Shown here in pieces: positions 16,541 through 25,968 of a DNA stretch of 64,000 nt. The stretch comes from Streptomyces sp. NBC_01754. GTDB taxonomy: Bacteria; Actinomycetota; Actinomycetes; Streptomycetales; Streptomycetaceae. Location: the NCBI RefSeq assembly GCF_035918015.1, contig NZ_CP109132.1, positions 5,642,001 through 5,706,000 of the forward strand, read 5' to 3'. Every line of letters starts with the position of its first letter. Position 1 is the first letter of the stretch. The notes below the pieces were generated by a model. The model worked only from the letters and a program-made list of their open reading frames with translations. It was not told where the DNA came from and did not search any database. Position numbers and translations under genes: made by a program.

Positions 16541-17035
16541 ATGATGACCCTGAGCGATGTCCTGTCCGTGCTCGGACTCCTCGAGCGGGCCGGCACCGAT
16601 GTGGTGATCGCCGGAGGGTGGGGCGTCGACGCGCTGCTCGGCGAACAGACGCGCGAACACCGCGATCTCGACCTGCTGCACGTACGGGAGCAGGAAGGCG
16701 CCGTCGTCGCGGCGCTGGAGGCGGCCGGATACGCCGAGACGCTCGACCGGCGACCCGCCCGCTTCGTCCTCAGCCACCCGGACGGGCCCGAGATCGATCT
16801 GCATCCGCTGGAGTTCGCCCCCGACGGCTCCGCGGTGCAGTCCTCGCTCGACCCGGAGCGGCCCTTCCACTACCCGGCGGCCTGCTTCGTCACCGGCACC
16901 CTCGGGACGGCCACGGTGCGCTGCCTCTCCGCCGGACAGCAGGCGCTGTTCCACCAGGGGTACGAACCGGCCGGGCGCGATCTGGCCGACATGGCGCGTC
17001 TGAGGGAGAAGTTCGGCGTCGAGACACACTTCTGA
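16541..17035 (+). CDS. Lincosamide/aminoglycoside nucleotidyltransferase-like protein
   Basis: The 164-aa protein resembles small antibiotic nucleotidyltransferases of the LnuA/aminoglycoside-2''-adenylyltransferase type. The signature is IAGGWGVDALLGEQTREHRDLDLL: the GGWG...D-x-D pattern holds the catalytic Mg-binding aspartates (near residues 45-47), and a third acidic site, EIDLHPLEF, is present. Members can transfer a nucleotide to lincomycin-type or aminoglycoside drugs, but many chromosomal relatives have no shown resistance activity; the substrate here is unknown. Two adjacent ATG codons (16541, 16544) are possible starts. No Shine-Dalgarno sequence is visible, and the TATCAT box six bases upstream suggests leaderless expression. 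Confidence 0.75.
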   Translation: MMTLSDVLSVLGLLERAGTDVVIAGGWGVDALLGEQTREHRDLDLLHVREQEGAVVAALEAAGYAETLDRRPARFVLSHPDGPEIDLHPLEFAPDGSAVQSSLDPERPFHYPAACFVTGTLGTATVRCLSAGQQALFHQGYEPAGRDLADMARLREKFGVETHF

Positions 17036-17161
17036 CCCGGTGATCCGCCCCGTCGAGCCCCGGCCGCCCGGCGGGAGGAATTCCGTGCGGCGGGCGTGGG
17101 ACCACGCGCCGACGGGGACGCCCTGTCCGCGCGCACAGCGGAAGCGGCGACAATGGTCGCC

Positions 17162-18415
17162 ATGACCGACAGCCCCGCACCCCTCGCCGACCCCCATCTC
17201 GTCTTCGACGCGGTACACGGCCGCAGGGATCTGGTGATCCTCGGCTCCACCGGGTCCATCGGCACCCAGGCCATCGACCTGGTGCTGCGCAATCCGGACC
17301 GCTTCCGCGTCACCGCGCTCTCCGCCGCGGGCGGCCGGGTCGCGCTCCTCGCCGAGCAGGCACGGCGGCTGCGGGTACGCACCGTCGCGGTAGCCGGCCC
17401 GGACAAGGTTCCGGCGCTGCGCGAGGCGCTGCGCGAGAGCTACGGCGCGGGGGAGCCGCTGCCCGAGATCCTGGCCGGCCCCGACGCCGCGACCCAGCTC
17501 GCCTCGAGCGCCTGCCACACCGTGCTGAACGGCATCACCGGCTCGATCGGCCTCGCGCCCACCCTCGCGGCGCTGAAGGCGGGACGCACGCTCGCCCTCG
17601 CCAACAAGGAGTCGCTGATCGTCGGAGGCCCGCTGGTCAAGGAACTCGCGGCGCCCGGCCAGATCATCCCGGTCGACTCCGAGCACGCGGCGCTCTTCCA
17701 GGCGCTGGCCGCCGGAAAGCGCGCCGACGTACGCAAGCTCGTCGTCACCGCCTCCGGGGGGCCCTTCCGCGGACGGACCAGGAGCGAGCTGGCGGACGTC
17801 ACCCGGGAGCAGGCGCTCGCCCACCCGACCTGGGCCATGGGGCCGGTCATCACGGTCAACTCCGCGACCCTGGTCAACAAGGGCCTGGAGGTCATCGAGG
17901 CGCACCTCCTCTACGACATCCCGTTCGACCGGATCGAGGTGGTGGTCCACCCCCAGTCGTACGTGCACTCGATGGTGGAGTACACCGACGGCTCCACCCT
18001 CGCCCAGGCGACCCCGCCCGACATGCGCGGCCCGATCGCCGTCGGGCTCGGCTGGCCCGAGCGGGTCCCGGACGCGGCTCCCGCCTTCGACTGGACGACC
18101 GCCTCCAGCTGGGAGTTCTTCCCCCTGGACACCGAGGCCTTCCCGTCCGTGGGCCTCGCCCGTCACGTGGGCACGCTGGGCGGGACCGCTCCCGCGGTGT
18201 TCAACGCGGCCAACGAGGAGTGCGTGGACGCGTTCCTGGCGGGACGGCTGCCCTTCAACGGCATCATGGACACGGTCACGGCCGTCGTGGACGAACACGG
18301 CACCCCGGCCCCGGGAACTCCACTGACGGTCGCGGACGTCCTCGATGCGGAGACCTGGGCCCGTGCCCGGGCCGGGGAACTCTCGGTGCAAGCGACAGCG
18401 GAGGCGCACGCATGA
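17162..18415 (+). CDS. dxr: 1-deoxy-D-xylulose 5-phosphate reductoisomerase
   Basis: This 417-aa NADPH-dependent enzyme makes 2-C-methyl-D-erythritol 4-phosphate, the committed step of the MEP isoprenoid pathway. Visible are the NADPH-binding [40 protein letters not shown] with the metal-binding Asp/Glu, [32 protein letters not shown], and [13 protein letters not shown] chose the second ATG (17162) because [14 protein letters not shown] matches the N-terminus I remember for Streptomyces homologs; ATG at 17153 is an in-frame alternative. Its stop overlaps the start of the site-2 protease gene by ATGA, so the two are translationally coupled. ispG follows downstream, a conserved MEP gene group. 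Confidence 0.96.
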   Translation: MTDSPAPLADPHLVFDAVHGRRDLVILGSTGSIGTQAIDLVLRNPDRFRVTALSAAGGRVALLAEQARRLRVRTVAVAGPDKVPALREALRESYGAGEPLPEILAGPDAATQLASSACHTVLNGITGSIGLAPTLAALKAGRTLALANKESLIVGGPLVKELAAPGQIIPVDSEHAALFQALAAGKRADVRKLVVTASGGPFRGRTRSELADVTREQALAHPTWAMGPVITVNSATLVNKGLEVIEAHLLYDIPFDRIEVVVHPQSYVHSMVEYTDGSTLAQATPPDMRGPIAVGLGWPERVPDAAPAFDWTTASSWEFFPLDTEAFPSVGLARHVGTLGGTAPAVFNAANEECVDAFLAGRLPFNGIMDTVTAVVDEHGTPAPGTPLTVADVLDAETWARARAGELSVQATAEAHA

Positions 18416-19722
18416 GCATGACGACGATCCTGATGACGGTCCTGGGGATCGCCGTCTTCGCCGTGGGGCTGCTGTTCTCGATCGCCTGGCACGAGCTGGG
18501 ACACCTGTCGACCGCCAAGCTCTTCGGCATCCGGGTGCCGCAGTACATGGTCGGCTTCGGCCCGACGATCTGGTCGCGCAGGAAGGGCGACACGGAGTAC
18601 GGCGTCAAGGCCATCCCGGCGGGCGGATACATCCGGATGATCGGCATGTTCCCGCCCGGCCCCGACGGACGGCTCGAAGCCCGCTCCACCTCCCCCTGGC
18701 GCGGCATGATCGAGGACGCCAGATCCGCGGCCTTCGAGGAGCTCCAGCCGGGCGACGAGTCGCGCCTCTTCTACACGCGCAAGCCGTGGAAGCGCGTGAT
18801 CGTGATGTTCGCCGGACCCTTCATGAACCTGGTCCTCGCCGTGGCGATCTTCCTCGGGGTGGCCATGAGCTTCGGCTTCCAGACGCAGACCACCGAGGTC
18901 GCCGGCGTCCAGCAGTGCGTGATCGCCCAGAGCGCCGGCCGGGACACCTGCGAGGCCACCGACCCGGTCTCACCCGCCAAGGCGGCCGGGCTCAAGGAGG
19001 GCGACAAGATCGTCGCCTTCGACGGGCAGCCGGTCGACGACTGGGGCACGCTCTCGGACCGCATCCGGCAGACCATCGGACCGGCCACCCTCACCGTGCT
19101 GCGCGACGGACAGGAACTCACCCTGGACGCCGTGCTCAAGAAGAACGCCGTGGCCAAGAAGGACGCCGACGGCGAGGTGATCCGCGACCAGTACGTCAGC
19201 GCCGGCTACCTGGGCTTCGCCGCCAAGACCGAGATCGTCCCGCTCTCCTTCGGCGACTCCGTCGTCCGGATGGGCGACATGATCGAGAACGGTGTCGACT
19301 CGATCATCGCCCTGCCCTCCAAGATCCCCGCCCTGTGGGACGCGGCGTTCAGCGACGGCGAGCGCGCCGAGGACTCACCGGTCGGCGTGGTCGGAGCCGC
19401 CAGGATCGGCGGCGAGGTGATGAACCTCGACATCCCGGCGCAGAACCAGATCGCGATGATGCTGTTCCTGCTGTCCGGATTCAACCTCTCGCTGTTCCTG
19501 TTCAACATGCTGCCGCTGCTGCCGCTGGACGGCGGGCACATCGCGGGCGCGCTCTGGGAGGCGGTGCGGCGCAACGCGGCCCGGGTCTTCAGGCGCCCGG
19601 ACCCCGGACCGTTCGACGTCGCCAAGCTGATGCCCGTCGCCTACGTCGTCGCCGGGGTCTTCATCTGCTTCACGCTGCTGGTGCTCGTCGCCGACATCGT
19701 GAATCCGGTGAAGATCACCTGA
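18412..19722 (+). CDS. rseP: RseP-type site-2 membrane metalloprotease
   Basis: This 436-aa integral membrane zinc protease would cut membrane substrates such as anti-sigma factors (regulated intramembrane proteolysis). The zinc site HELGH is at residues 27-31 in the first membrane segment; a PDZ domain lies about 180-280 ([21 protein letters not shown]); the third ligand motif [12 protein letters not shown] has D373 near the C-terminus; a last hydrophobic helix closes the protein. Two residues flanking the PDZ domain, in [15 protein letters not shown], form a Cys pair that could be extracytoplasmic. It is translationally coupled to dxr (ATGA overlap); this dxr-rseP-ispG order is conserved in actinobacteria, although the protease has no known role in isoprenoid synthesis. 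Confidence 0.95.
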   Translation: MSMTTILMTVLGIAVFAVGLLFSIAWHELGHLSTAKLFGIRVPQYMVGFGPTIWSRRKGDTEYGVKAIPAGGYIRMIGMFPPGPDGRLEARSTSPWRGMIEDARSAAFEELQPGDESRLFYTRKPWKRVIVMFAGPFMNLVLAVAIFLGVAMSFGFQTQTTEVAGVQQCVIAQSAGRDTCEATDPVSPAKAAGLKEGDKIVAFDGQPVDDWGTLSDRIRQTIGPATLTVLRDGQELTLDAVLKKNAVAKKDADGEVIRDQYVSAGYLGFAAKTEIVPLSFGDSVVRMGDMIENGVDSIIALPSKIPALWDAAFSDGERAEDSPVGVVGAARIGGEVMNLDIPAQNQIAMMLFLLSGFNLSLFLFNMLPLLPLDGGHIAGALWEAVRRNAARVFRRPDPGPFDVAKLMPVAYVVAGVFICFTLLVLVADIVNPVKIT

Positions 19723-19893
19723 CGCCTCGTACGTCCCGCGGACGGCGGCCGGTCACACGAGTGGCGGCCGGCACGCCACCAACGGGCTCCTCCACGGACG
19801 GGATGCGGCCGGATTTCCTCCGGTGCCGTAACCTCGAAGCCTGGAGTCCGCCGTTCTCGATACCTCGATCCACACCTTGGGGATGCTCAGCGC

Positions 19894-21051
19894 ATGACTG
19901 CGATTTCTCTCGGAATGCCCGCCGTTCCGACCAAGCTCGCCGACCGACGGGTCAGCCGTCAGATCCAGGTCGGATCGGTGGCGGTCGGCGGGGACGCACC
20001 GGTGTCGGTGCAGTCCATGACGACGACGCGTACCTCCGACATCGGTGCGACGTTGCAGCAGATCGCGGAGCTGACGGCCTCCGGCTGCCAGATCGTGCGG
20101 GTGGCGTGCCCCACCCAGGACGACGCGGACGCCCTGGCGACCATCGCCAGGAAGTCGCAGATCCCGGTGATCGCGGACATCCACTTCCAGCCGAAGTACG
20201 TCTTCGCCGCGATCGACGCCGGCTGCGCGGCGGTCCGGGTGAACCCGGGCAACATCAAGCAGTTCGACGACAAGGTCAAGGAGATCGCGAAGGCGGCGGG
20301 CGACGCCGGCACCCCGATCCGCATCGGCGTGAACGCGGGCTCGCTGGACGCGCGGCTGCTGAAGAAGTACGGCAAGGCGACCCCGGAGGCCCTGGTCGAG
20401 TCCGCCCTCTGGGAGGCCTCGCTCTTCGAGGAGCACGGGTTCCGGGACATCAAGATCTCGGTGAAGCACAACGACCCGGTCGTCATGGTGAACGCCTACC
20501 GGCAGCTGGCCGCGCGGAGCGACTACCCGCTCCACCTCGGCGTGACCGAGGCCGGCCCGGCGTTCCAGGGGACGATCAAGTCCGCCGTGGCGTTCGGCGC
20601 ACTGCTCTCCGAGGGCATCGGGGACACCATCAGGGTCTCGCTGTCGGCGCCGCCCGCCGAGGAGGTCAAGGTCGGCCTCCAGATCCTGGAGGCGCTGAAC
20701 CTCAAGCAGCGCCGGCTGGAGATCGTCTCGTGCCCGTCCTGCGGGCGCGCCCAGGTGGACGTGTACAAGCTGGCCGACCAGGTCACCGCGGGCCTGGAGG
20801 GCATGGAGGTCCCGCTGCGGGTCGCCGTCATGGGCTGTGTCGTCAACGGCCCCGGCGAGGCGCGTGAGGCCGACCTGGGCGTGGCCTCCGGCAACGGCAA
20901 GGGCCAGATCTTCGTGAAGGGCGAGGTCATCAAGACCGTCCCCGAGTCGAAGATCGTGGAGACCCTCATCGAGGAAGCGATGAAGATCGCCGAGCAGATG
21001 GAGAAGGACGGCGTCGCGTCCGGCGAACCCGAGGTCTCCATCGCGGGCTGA
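19894..21051 (+). CDS. ispG: 4-hydroxy-3-methylbut-2-enyl diphosphate synthase (IspG/GcpE)
   Basis: This 385-aa cytoplasmic iron-sulfur enzyme performs the penultimate step of the MEP pathway. The TIM-barrel part (about 1-270) shows [27 protein letters not shown] and RVNPGNIK; the C-terminal part binds a [4Fe-4S] cluster through C280 and C283 (SCPSCGR) and C315 ([17 protein letters not shown]), plus a conserved glutamate after it. Start: ATG at 19894; the 171-bp gap to the protease gene could contain a separate promoter, but none is clear. A strong hairpin follows the gene. The downstream acetyltransferases are probably separate units. Confidence 0.97.
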   Translation: MTAISLGMPAVPTKLADRRVSRQIQVGSVAVGGDAPVSVQSMTTTRTSDIGATLQQIAELTASGCQIVRVACPTQDDADALATIARKSQIPVIADIHFQPKYVFAAIDAGCAAVRVNPGNIKQFDDKVKEIAKAAGDAGTPIRIGVNAGSLDARLLKKYGKATPEALVESALWEASLFEEHGFRDIKISVKHNDPVVMVNAYRQLAARSDYPLHLGVTEAGPAFQGTIKSAVAFGALLSEGIGDTIRVSLSAPPAEEVKVGLQILEALNLKQRRLEIVSCPSCGRAQVDVYKLADQVTAGLEGMEVPLRVAVMGCVVNGPGEAREADLGVASGNGKGQIFVKGEVIKTVPESKIVETLIEEAMKIAEQMEKDGVASGEPEVSIAG

Positions 21052-21067
21052 ACACCGCAGTGATCTC

Positions 21068-21095
21068 GTGCCCCGCGGCCCCCGCCGCGGGGCAC
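21068..21095 (+). terminator. Terminator after ispG
   Basis: A perfect 12-bp stem (GTGCCCCGCGGC with GCCGCGGGGCAC) and a 4-base CCCC loop starts 16 bp after the ispG stop codon. Confidence 0.8.
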
Positions 21096-21194
21096 AGCCG
21101 TGCCCGCACCCGTCCCGCCAGCCGCGCGGGCGGCGTTCCACAGCCCCGTCGGTTACAGTGCGGAAATCAGCAGACCGTATGGTGAGGCCCCCCA

Positions 21195-22040
21195 GTGTTG
21201 ACGCAGACCACCACCCGGGTCCTCGACCCCGGCGAGCTCCCCGCCGCGCTCGCCGTCCTGGAGAGCGAACCCGTCGAGAACGCGTTCGTGACCTCCCGCG
21301 TCCGGGTCGCGGGGCTCGACCCCTGGCGCCTGGGCGGCGAGATGTGGGGCTGGTACACCGACGGCCGGCTCCGCTCACTCTGCTACTCCGGCGCCAACCT
21401 CGTCCCCATCTGCGCCACCCCCGAGGCCGTCCGGGCCTTCGCCGACCGGGCCCGCCGGGCCGGCCGCCGCTGCTCCTCGATCGTGGGCCCCGCCGTGCCC
21501 ACCGGCCAGCTGTGGCGGCTCCTCGAACCGAGCTGGGGCCCCGCCCGCGAGGTGCGGCCCAACCAGCCGCTCATGGTCGCCGAGTCCCCCTCCGCCGACG
21601 TGGAGGCCGACCCGCTCGTACGCCGTATCGGCAAGGACGAGCTGGACGTGCTCATGCCGGCGTGCGTGGCCATGTTCACCGAGGAGGTGGGCATCTCCCC
21701 GCTGGCCGGTGACGGGGGACTCCTCTACCAGGCGAGGGTCGCCGAGCTGATCACCACCGGCCGCTCCTTCGCCCGCATAGAGGACGGCAAGGTCGTCTTC
21801 AAGGCGGAGATCGGCGCAGCCACCCCCCGTGCCTGCCAGATCCAGGGCGTCTGGGTCGCCCCCGAGCACCGGGGCCGAGGGCTCTCCGAGACGGGCATGG
21901 CCGCCGTGCTGCGCTACGCGCTGGCCGATGTGGCCCCGGTCGTCAGCCTGTACGTGAACGACTACAACACCGCCGCGCGCCGGGCCTACAGCCGGGTCGG
22001 CTTCCGGGAGACCGGCTCCTTCATGAGCGTGCTGTTCTGA
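21195..22040 (+). CDS. DUF4081-type GNAT acetyltransferase
   Basis: The 281-aa protein has an N-terminal domain (about 1-130; VLDPGELPAALAVLESEPVENAFVTSR) characteristic of the actinobacterial DUF4081 family and a C-terminal GNAT domain (about 135-281). The acetyl-CoA loop is VAPEHRGRGLSETGMAAVL, and the C-terminal NDYNTAARRAYSRVGF is typical for GNATs. Substrate unknown. Start: GTG at 21195, with GAGG upstream at 21184-21187. In Streptomyces it commonly sits between ispG and proS, as here. A 12-base duplication spans its stop codon. Confidence 0.85.
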   Translation: MLTQTTTRVLDPGELPAALAVLESEPVENAFVTSRVRVAGLDPWRLGGEMWGWYTDGRLRSLCYSGANLVPICATPEAVRAFADRARRAGRRCSSIVGPAVPTGQLWRLLEPSWGPAREVRPNQPLMVAESPSADVEADPLVRRIGKDELDVLMPACVAMFTEEVGISPLAGDGGLLYQARVAELITTGRSFARIEDGKVVFKAEIGAATPRACQIQGVWVAPEHRGRGLSETGMAAVLRYALADVAPVVSLYVNDYNTAARRAYSRVGFRETGSFMSVLF

Positions 22041-22052
22041 AGCGTGCTGTTC
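22026..22052 (+). repeat. Short tandem duplication spanning a stop codon
   Basis: AGCGTGCTGTTC occurs at 22026-22037 and again at 22041-22052, separated by the TGA stop of the DUF4081 gene. It looks like a recent 15-bp slippage duplication at the end of the gene; the protein end (MSVLF) is not changed by the second copy. Confidence 0.6.
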
Positions 22053-22084
22053 CCACCGGCGGCCCGGCCAGTAGGGTTCCCCGC

Positions 22085-22663
22085 ATGGCAGCAGCAACCC
22101 CCGCTTCCCCCCGCGACTCCGGGGCTCCGGACATCGTGGTCGGACCGCTCGACCTCGCCGCCCGCGTCGACGAGGCACTGGGCGTGCAGGCCGTGGCCTT
22201 CGGGCTGTCCCGGGCCGAGACCGACGTGCGCCGCCATATCGTGCTCCGGCACCTCGACGACCCCCGGGCACGGGCCCTCGGCGCCACCACCCCCGAGGGC
22301 CGCCTCGCCGGCTTCGTCTACGGCCTGCCGAACAACCGTGCCCACTGGTGGTCCACCGTGGTGGAGCCGTATCTGCGCGCCACCGGATCCGAGGGGTGGC
22401 TCGACGACTCGTTCGTGATCACCGAACTCCACGTCCACCCGGACTTCCAGCAGCGCGGCATCGGCCGCAGCCTGATCACCACGATCACGGACGCCGTCGA
22501 GCAGCCCCGTTCGATCCTCTCGGCGATCGACACGGAGAGCCCCGCCCGGGGCCTCTACCGCGCCCTGGGCTACCAGGACCTGGCCCGGCGGGTGGGCTTC
22601 CCCGGCGCGCCCAAGCCGTACGCGGTGATGGGGGCGCCGCTGCCGCTGCCGCACCGCCGGTGA
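22085..22663 (+). CDS. GNAT acetyltransferase
   Basis: This 192-aa single-domain GNAT protein has a clear acetyl-CoA-binding signature, VHPDFQQRGIGRSLITTI, and the C-terminal SPARGLYRALGYQDLARR that closes the fold. Substrate unknown. Start: ATG at 22085; only 44 bp separate it from the previous acetyltransferase gene, so they may be cotranscribed. The proS gene starts 69 bp after its stop. Confidence 0.85.
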   Translation: MAAATPASPRDSGAPDIVVGPLDLAARVDEALGVQAVAFGLSRAETDVRRHIVLRHLDDPRARALGATTPEGRLAGFVYGLPNNRAHWWSTVVEPYLRATGSEGWLDDSFVITELHVHPDFQQRGIGRSLITTITDAVEQPRSILSAIDTESPARGLYRALGYQDLARRVGFPGAPKPYAVMGAPLPLPHRR

Positions 22664-22732
22664 ATCGATTTCCGCCCGCGCGGGCCGCCCGGCTAACCTC
22701 GGGGCCACCACCCTTCCTAGCAGGAGTTCATC

Positions 22733-24433
22733 ATGGCCCAGGTCCAGCGCATGTCCCGATTGATGATCAAGACACTGCGTGACGACCCGGCCGACGCCGA
22801 GACGCTCAACCACAAGCTCCTCGTCCGGGCCGGATACGTACGCCGCACCGCCGCCGGCCTCTGGTCCTGGCTCCCGCTCGGCAAGAAGGTCCTGGAGAAC
22901 GTCAGCCGCGTCGTCCGCGAGGAGATGGACGCCATCGGCGGCCAGGAGGTGCTGCTGCCCGCGCTGCTGCCGAAGGAGCCGTACGAGGCGAGCGGCCGGT
23001 ACGAGGAGTACGGCGACCTGCTGTTCCGGCTCCGGGACCGCAAGGGTGCCGAGTACCTCCTCGGCCCCACCCACGAGGAGATCTTCACCCAGGTCGTCAA
23101 GGACATGTGCTCGTCCTACAAGGACCTGCCCGTGATCCTCTACCAGATCCAGACCAAGTACCGCGACGAGGCCCGCCCCCGCGCCGGTGTGCTGCGCGGC
23201 CGCGAGTTCCAGATGAAGGACTCCTACTCCTTCGACACCACCGACGAGGGCCTGGCGGAGTCGTACCAGCTGCACCGCGCGGCCTACATCCGGATCTTCG
23301 AGCGCCTCGGCCTCGACCACCGCATCGTCTCGGCGGTCTCCGGGGCCATGGGCGGTTCGGCGTCCGAGGAGTTCCTGGCCCCCGCACCGGCCGGTGAGGA
23401 CACCTTCGTCGACTGCCCGAACTGCGACTACGCGGCCAACACCGAGGCGGTGACCTACGCCGCCGCCCCCGCCGGGACCCCCGCCGCGGGCCCGGTCGAG
23501 GAGCTGGACACCCCGGACACCCCGACCATCGAGGCCCTCGCCGGCTTCCTGGGCGTCCCCGCGTCCGCGACGCTGAAGAACCTGCTGGTCAAGGTCGACG
23601 GCGAGATCGTCGCCGTGGGTGTGCCGGGCGACCGCGAGGTCGACCTCGGCAAGCTCGGCGAGCACCTGGCACCCGCCGAGGTCGAGCTGGTCACCGCCGA
23701 GGACTTCGTGGGCCGCCCCGACCTGGTACGCGGTTACGTCGGCCCCCAGGGCCTGGAGAAGGTCCGCTACATCGCCGACCCCCGCGTCGCCGCCGGTACC
23801 TCCTGGATCACCGGTGCCAACAAGGAGGGCGTTCACGCGAAGAACGTCGTCTGCGGGCGCGACTTCGAGGTCGACCAGTACCTCGACGTGGTCGTCGTCG
23901 AGGCGGGCGACCCCTGCCCCCGGTGCGGTGCCGGCCTCCAGGTGGACCGCGCCATCGAGATCGGCCACATCTTCCAGCTCGGCCGCAAGTACGCCGACAT
24001 CTTCTCCCTCGACGTCCTCGGCCGTCAGGGCAAGCCGGTCCGGGTCACGATGGGTTCGTACGGCATCGGTGTCTCCCGTGCCGTGGCAGCCCTCGCCGAG
24101 CAGACCGCCGACGACAAGGGCCTGTGCTGGCCCCGCGAGGTCGCCCCGGCGGACGTGCACGTCGTCGCCGCGGGCAAGGCGCTCCAGACCGAGCTGGCGC
24201 TCGACGTCTCCGAGAAGCTCGGCGCCGCGGGCGTCCGCGTCATCGTCGACGACCGCGCGGGCGTCTCTCCCGGTGTGAAGTTCACCGACGCCGAACTCAT
24301 CGGCGTCCCGAAGATCCTGGTCGCCGGCCGCCGTTCGGCCGAAGGCGTCCTGGAGCTGAAGGACCGCCGCACGGGCGAGCGCGAGGAGCTCACCGTGGAA
24401 GAGGCCCTCGCCCGCCTGACCGACCAGGGCTGA
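22733..24433 (+). CDS. proS: Prolyl-tRNA synthetase, bacterial type with editing insertion
   Basis: This 566-aa class II aminoacyl-tRNA synthetase charges tRNA-Pro. Class II motif 1 region ([20 protein letters not shown]), motif 2 ([26 protein letters not shown]) and motif 3 ([14 protein letters not shown]) are visible. A long insertion between motifs 2 and 3 (about residues 220-400; [15 protein letters not shown]) is the editing domain of bacterial-type ProRS, which clears mischarged alanine. The C-terminal anticodon domain ([11 protein letters not shown] onward) is complete. Start: ATG at 22733 with AGGAG upstream. A 22-bp bidirectional hairpin follows. Confidence 0.97.
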   Translation: MAQVQRMSRLMIKTLRDDPADAETLNHKLLVRAGYVRRTAAGLWSWLPLGKKVLENVSRVVREEMDAIGGQEVLLPALLPKEPYEASGRYEEYGDLLFRLRDRKGAEYLLGPTHEEIFTQVVKDMCSSYKDLPVILYQIQTKYRDEARPRAGVLRGREFQMKDSYSFDTTDEGLAESYQLHRAAYIRIFERLGLDHRIVSAVSGAMGGSASEEFLAPAPAGEDTFVDCPNCDYAANTEAVTYAAAPAGTPAAGPVEELDTPDTPTIEALAGFLGVPASATLKNLLVKVDGEIVAVGVPGDREVDLGKLGEHLAPAEVELVTAEDFVGRPDLVRGYVGPQGLEKVRYIADPRVAAGTSWITGANKEGVHAKNVVCGRDFEVDQYLDVVVVEAGDPCPRCGAGLQVDRAIEIGHIFQLGRKYADIFSLDVLGRQGKPVRVTMGSYGIGVSRAVAALAEQTADDKGLCWPREVAPADVHVVAAGKALQTELALDVSEKLGAAGVRVIVDDRAGVSPGVKFTDAELIGVPKILVAGRRSAEGVLELKDRRTGEREELTVEEALARLTDQG

Positions 24434-24445
24434 CCGCCCCGCGGT

Positions 24446-24494
24446 GACGGTGACGTGGACCCCGCGCTCCCTGCGCGGGGTCCACGTCACCGTC
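24446..24494. terminator. Bidirectional terminator between proS and the APH-like gene
   Basis: A perfect 22-bp stem (24446-24467 with 24473-24494) and a 5-base loop TCCCT fills the gap between two convergent genes. It is the longest flawless hairpin in the window and should stop transcription from both sides. Confidence 0.9.
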
Positions 24495-24511
24495 CTGCCG
24501 GCGGGCGGTTC

Positions 24512-25429
24512 TCACAGCCAGCCGGCGAACTCCAGGGTGAGTTCGCCGTCCTGACGGCGGCCCGCCGTCAGTGTGCGGGTGCCCGACTCCACGGCCCGGA
24601 ACAGCGTCCAGCCCCGCAGCCGGTCCTGGTCGACCTCCAGCGAGTCCGCCAGCTTCTTGATCCGGCGCCGTGCCGTCGCCGGGCCGCCGGGCGACGCGAT
24701 CAGGTCCTCGACCCGGTCGCGTACCAACCGGGCCAGGTCATAGGCGCGTTCACCGACCAGCGGCTCCGGCCCGACCGCCAGCCACGGTGCCCGCTCGCCC
24801 GCCAGCACCTTGCTCTGCCGGAAGTTGCCGTGCAGCAGGAGGCTCTCGGTCTCCCGCGCGAGAAGTTCCTCACGGGCCTCGAGCGCCGCGGAGACCAGCG
24901 GTTGCAGCTCCGGCTCCCGGGCGGCGGCGGCCCGCATCGCCTCCTCCTGGCCCGCGGTCCGCTCCGCCACGGTCTCGAAGGGGTGGCCGGGTGGGGGCTC
25001 CACCCACAGGCGGCGCACCGTGCCCGCCGCCTCCAGCAGGGACTTCGCCTCGGGCAGCGAACGCAGCGACACCTCGTGGCGCAGCCGCTCCAGCAGCAGG
25101 GCGCCCCCCGGCGGCACGCTGTCGCCGGGGACCAGCAGTTCCACGGCGCCCCAGCCGTTCCAGTGCGCCAGGGCCGCCCGTTCCAGCGCGGGCGCGGCAC
25201 GGGGCGGCGCGAGCTTCAGCGCGGCCGGGGTGCCGTCCGGCCGGTGCGCCAGCAGTACGAGGCTGCTGCGCCCGCCCGGGGCCACCACCCGTTCGGGGAC
25301 GACCTCGTGGTCCGGGGCGGACAGCGCCTCCTCGGCCAGTGCCGGGAGCCGGCCGAGCCAGTCGGCGGCCTCGTCCCCGTACGTCTCGCCGAGCGCCCGC
25401 ACCAGCCGCTGCGGCGGTTCGAAACCCAT
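24512..25429 (-). CDS. APH(6)/hydroxyurea-type kinase homolog lacking catalytic residues (probable pseudokinase)
   Basis: The 305-aa protein aligns by eye with the aminoglycoside/hydroxyurea kinase family (WLGRLPALAEEAL, AALKLAPP, GALLLERL, and WLAVGPEPLVGERAYDLARLVRDR). In active members the loop reads HGDLHPGN and the following strand LAIDPKP. Here the loop is HGNFRQSK: the catalytic Asp is N202, the His is R204 and the Asn is K207; the metal-binding Asp of IDP is G220. Phosphotransfer by the normal mechanism is therefore unlikely. It is downstream (29 bp) of the lipoprotein and ferritin-like pair on the same strand and may be cotranscribed. A binding or regulatory role is possible but not shown. 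Start: ATG at 25427-25429. Confidence 0.8.
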   Translation of the reverse strand: MGFEPPQRLVRALGETYGDEAADWLGRLPALAEEALSAPDHEVVPERVVAPGGRSSLVLLAHRPDGTPAALKLAPPRAAPALERAALAHWNGWGAVELLVPGDSVPPGGALLLERLRHEVSLRSLPEAKSLLEAAGTVRRLWVEPPPGHPFETVAERTAGQEEAMRAAAAREPELQPLVSAALEAREELLARETESLLLHGNFRQSKVLAGERAPWLAVGPEPLVGERAYDLARLVRDRVEDLIASPGGPATARRRIKKLADSLEVDQDRLRGWTLFRAVESGTRTLTAGRRQDGELTLEFAGWL

Positions 25430-25458
25430 ACGCGCCTTGTTCCCTTTCCGAGCCTGCG

Positions 25459-25968
25459 TCAGTGCGGGGCGCCGGTGGCGCCCGCCTCGGCCGTGGTGTC
25501 CGCCGGATCGGCGGAGGCCTTCTCCGCGAGCCCCGGAAAGGCTACGCCGGAGCCGCGCCAGTGAGCCGCACGCACGGCGGCCTCCCGGAGCGCCCCCGCG
25601 GCCTCCTGCCGCAACGGCCCCCGGGCCGCCCGTACGAGGTCGGAGTACACCCCCGCGACCCGGTCCTCGACCACGGCGGCGAGCCGCGCCGCGGCGGACG
25701 GATCGCGCACCGCGAACGGCAGAGCGTACGCGGCGTGCGCCGCCACCGGCGTACCGCCCAGGTCGAGGACGGTACGGACCAGGGTGTCCCGGCGGGCCCG
25801 GTGCGCGTCCTGGGCGGCGGTGGCGTCGGTGCGGCGGCGGCCCTCCAGCCGTCCGCCCAGTACGCCGTAGCCGTAGACCGCGGCGTGCTCGGCCGCGAGA
25901 GCGGCCTGCGCGGCCGGGAGCCCGGCCGTCTCCTCGGGCGGCCCGGCCGCTTCCGTCGCTCCGGTCAC
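25459..25968 (-). CDS. DUF4439 ferritin-like protein
   Basis: The 169-aa protein is almost entirely helical and Ala-rich, with conserved acidic/His pairs in AAEHAAVYGYGVLGGRL and QDAHRARRDTLVRTV. This is the DUF4439 ferritin-like four-helix bundle of actinobacteria; a di-metal function is possible but not established. It has no signal peptide. The GTG start (25966-25968) overlaps the TGA of the upstream lipoprotein gene (GTGA), so the two are translationally coupled and likely act together. The APH-like gene follows 29 bp downstream. Confidence 0.75.
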   Translation of the reverse strand: MTGATEAAGPPEETAGLPAAQAALAAEHAAVYGYGVLGGRLEGRRRTDATAAQDAHRARRDTLVRTVLDLGGTPVAAHAAYALPFAVRDPSAAARLAAVVEDRVAGVYSDLVRAARGPLRQEAAGALREAAVRAAHWRGSGVAFPGLAEKASADPADTTAEAGATGAPH

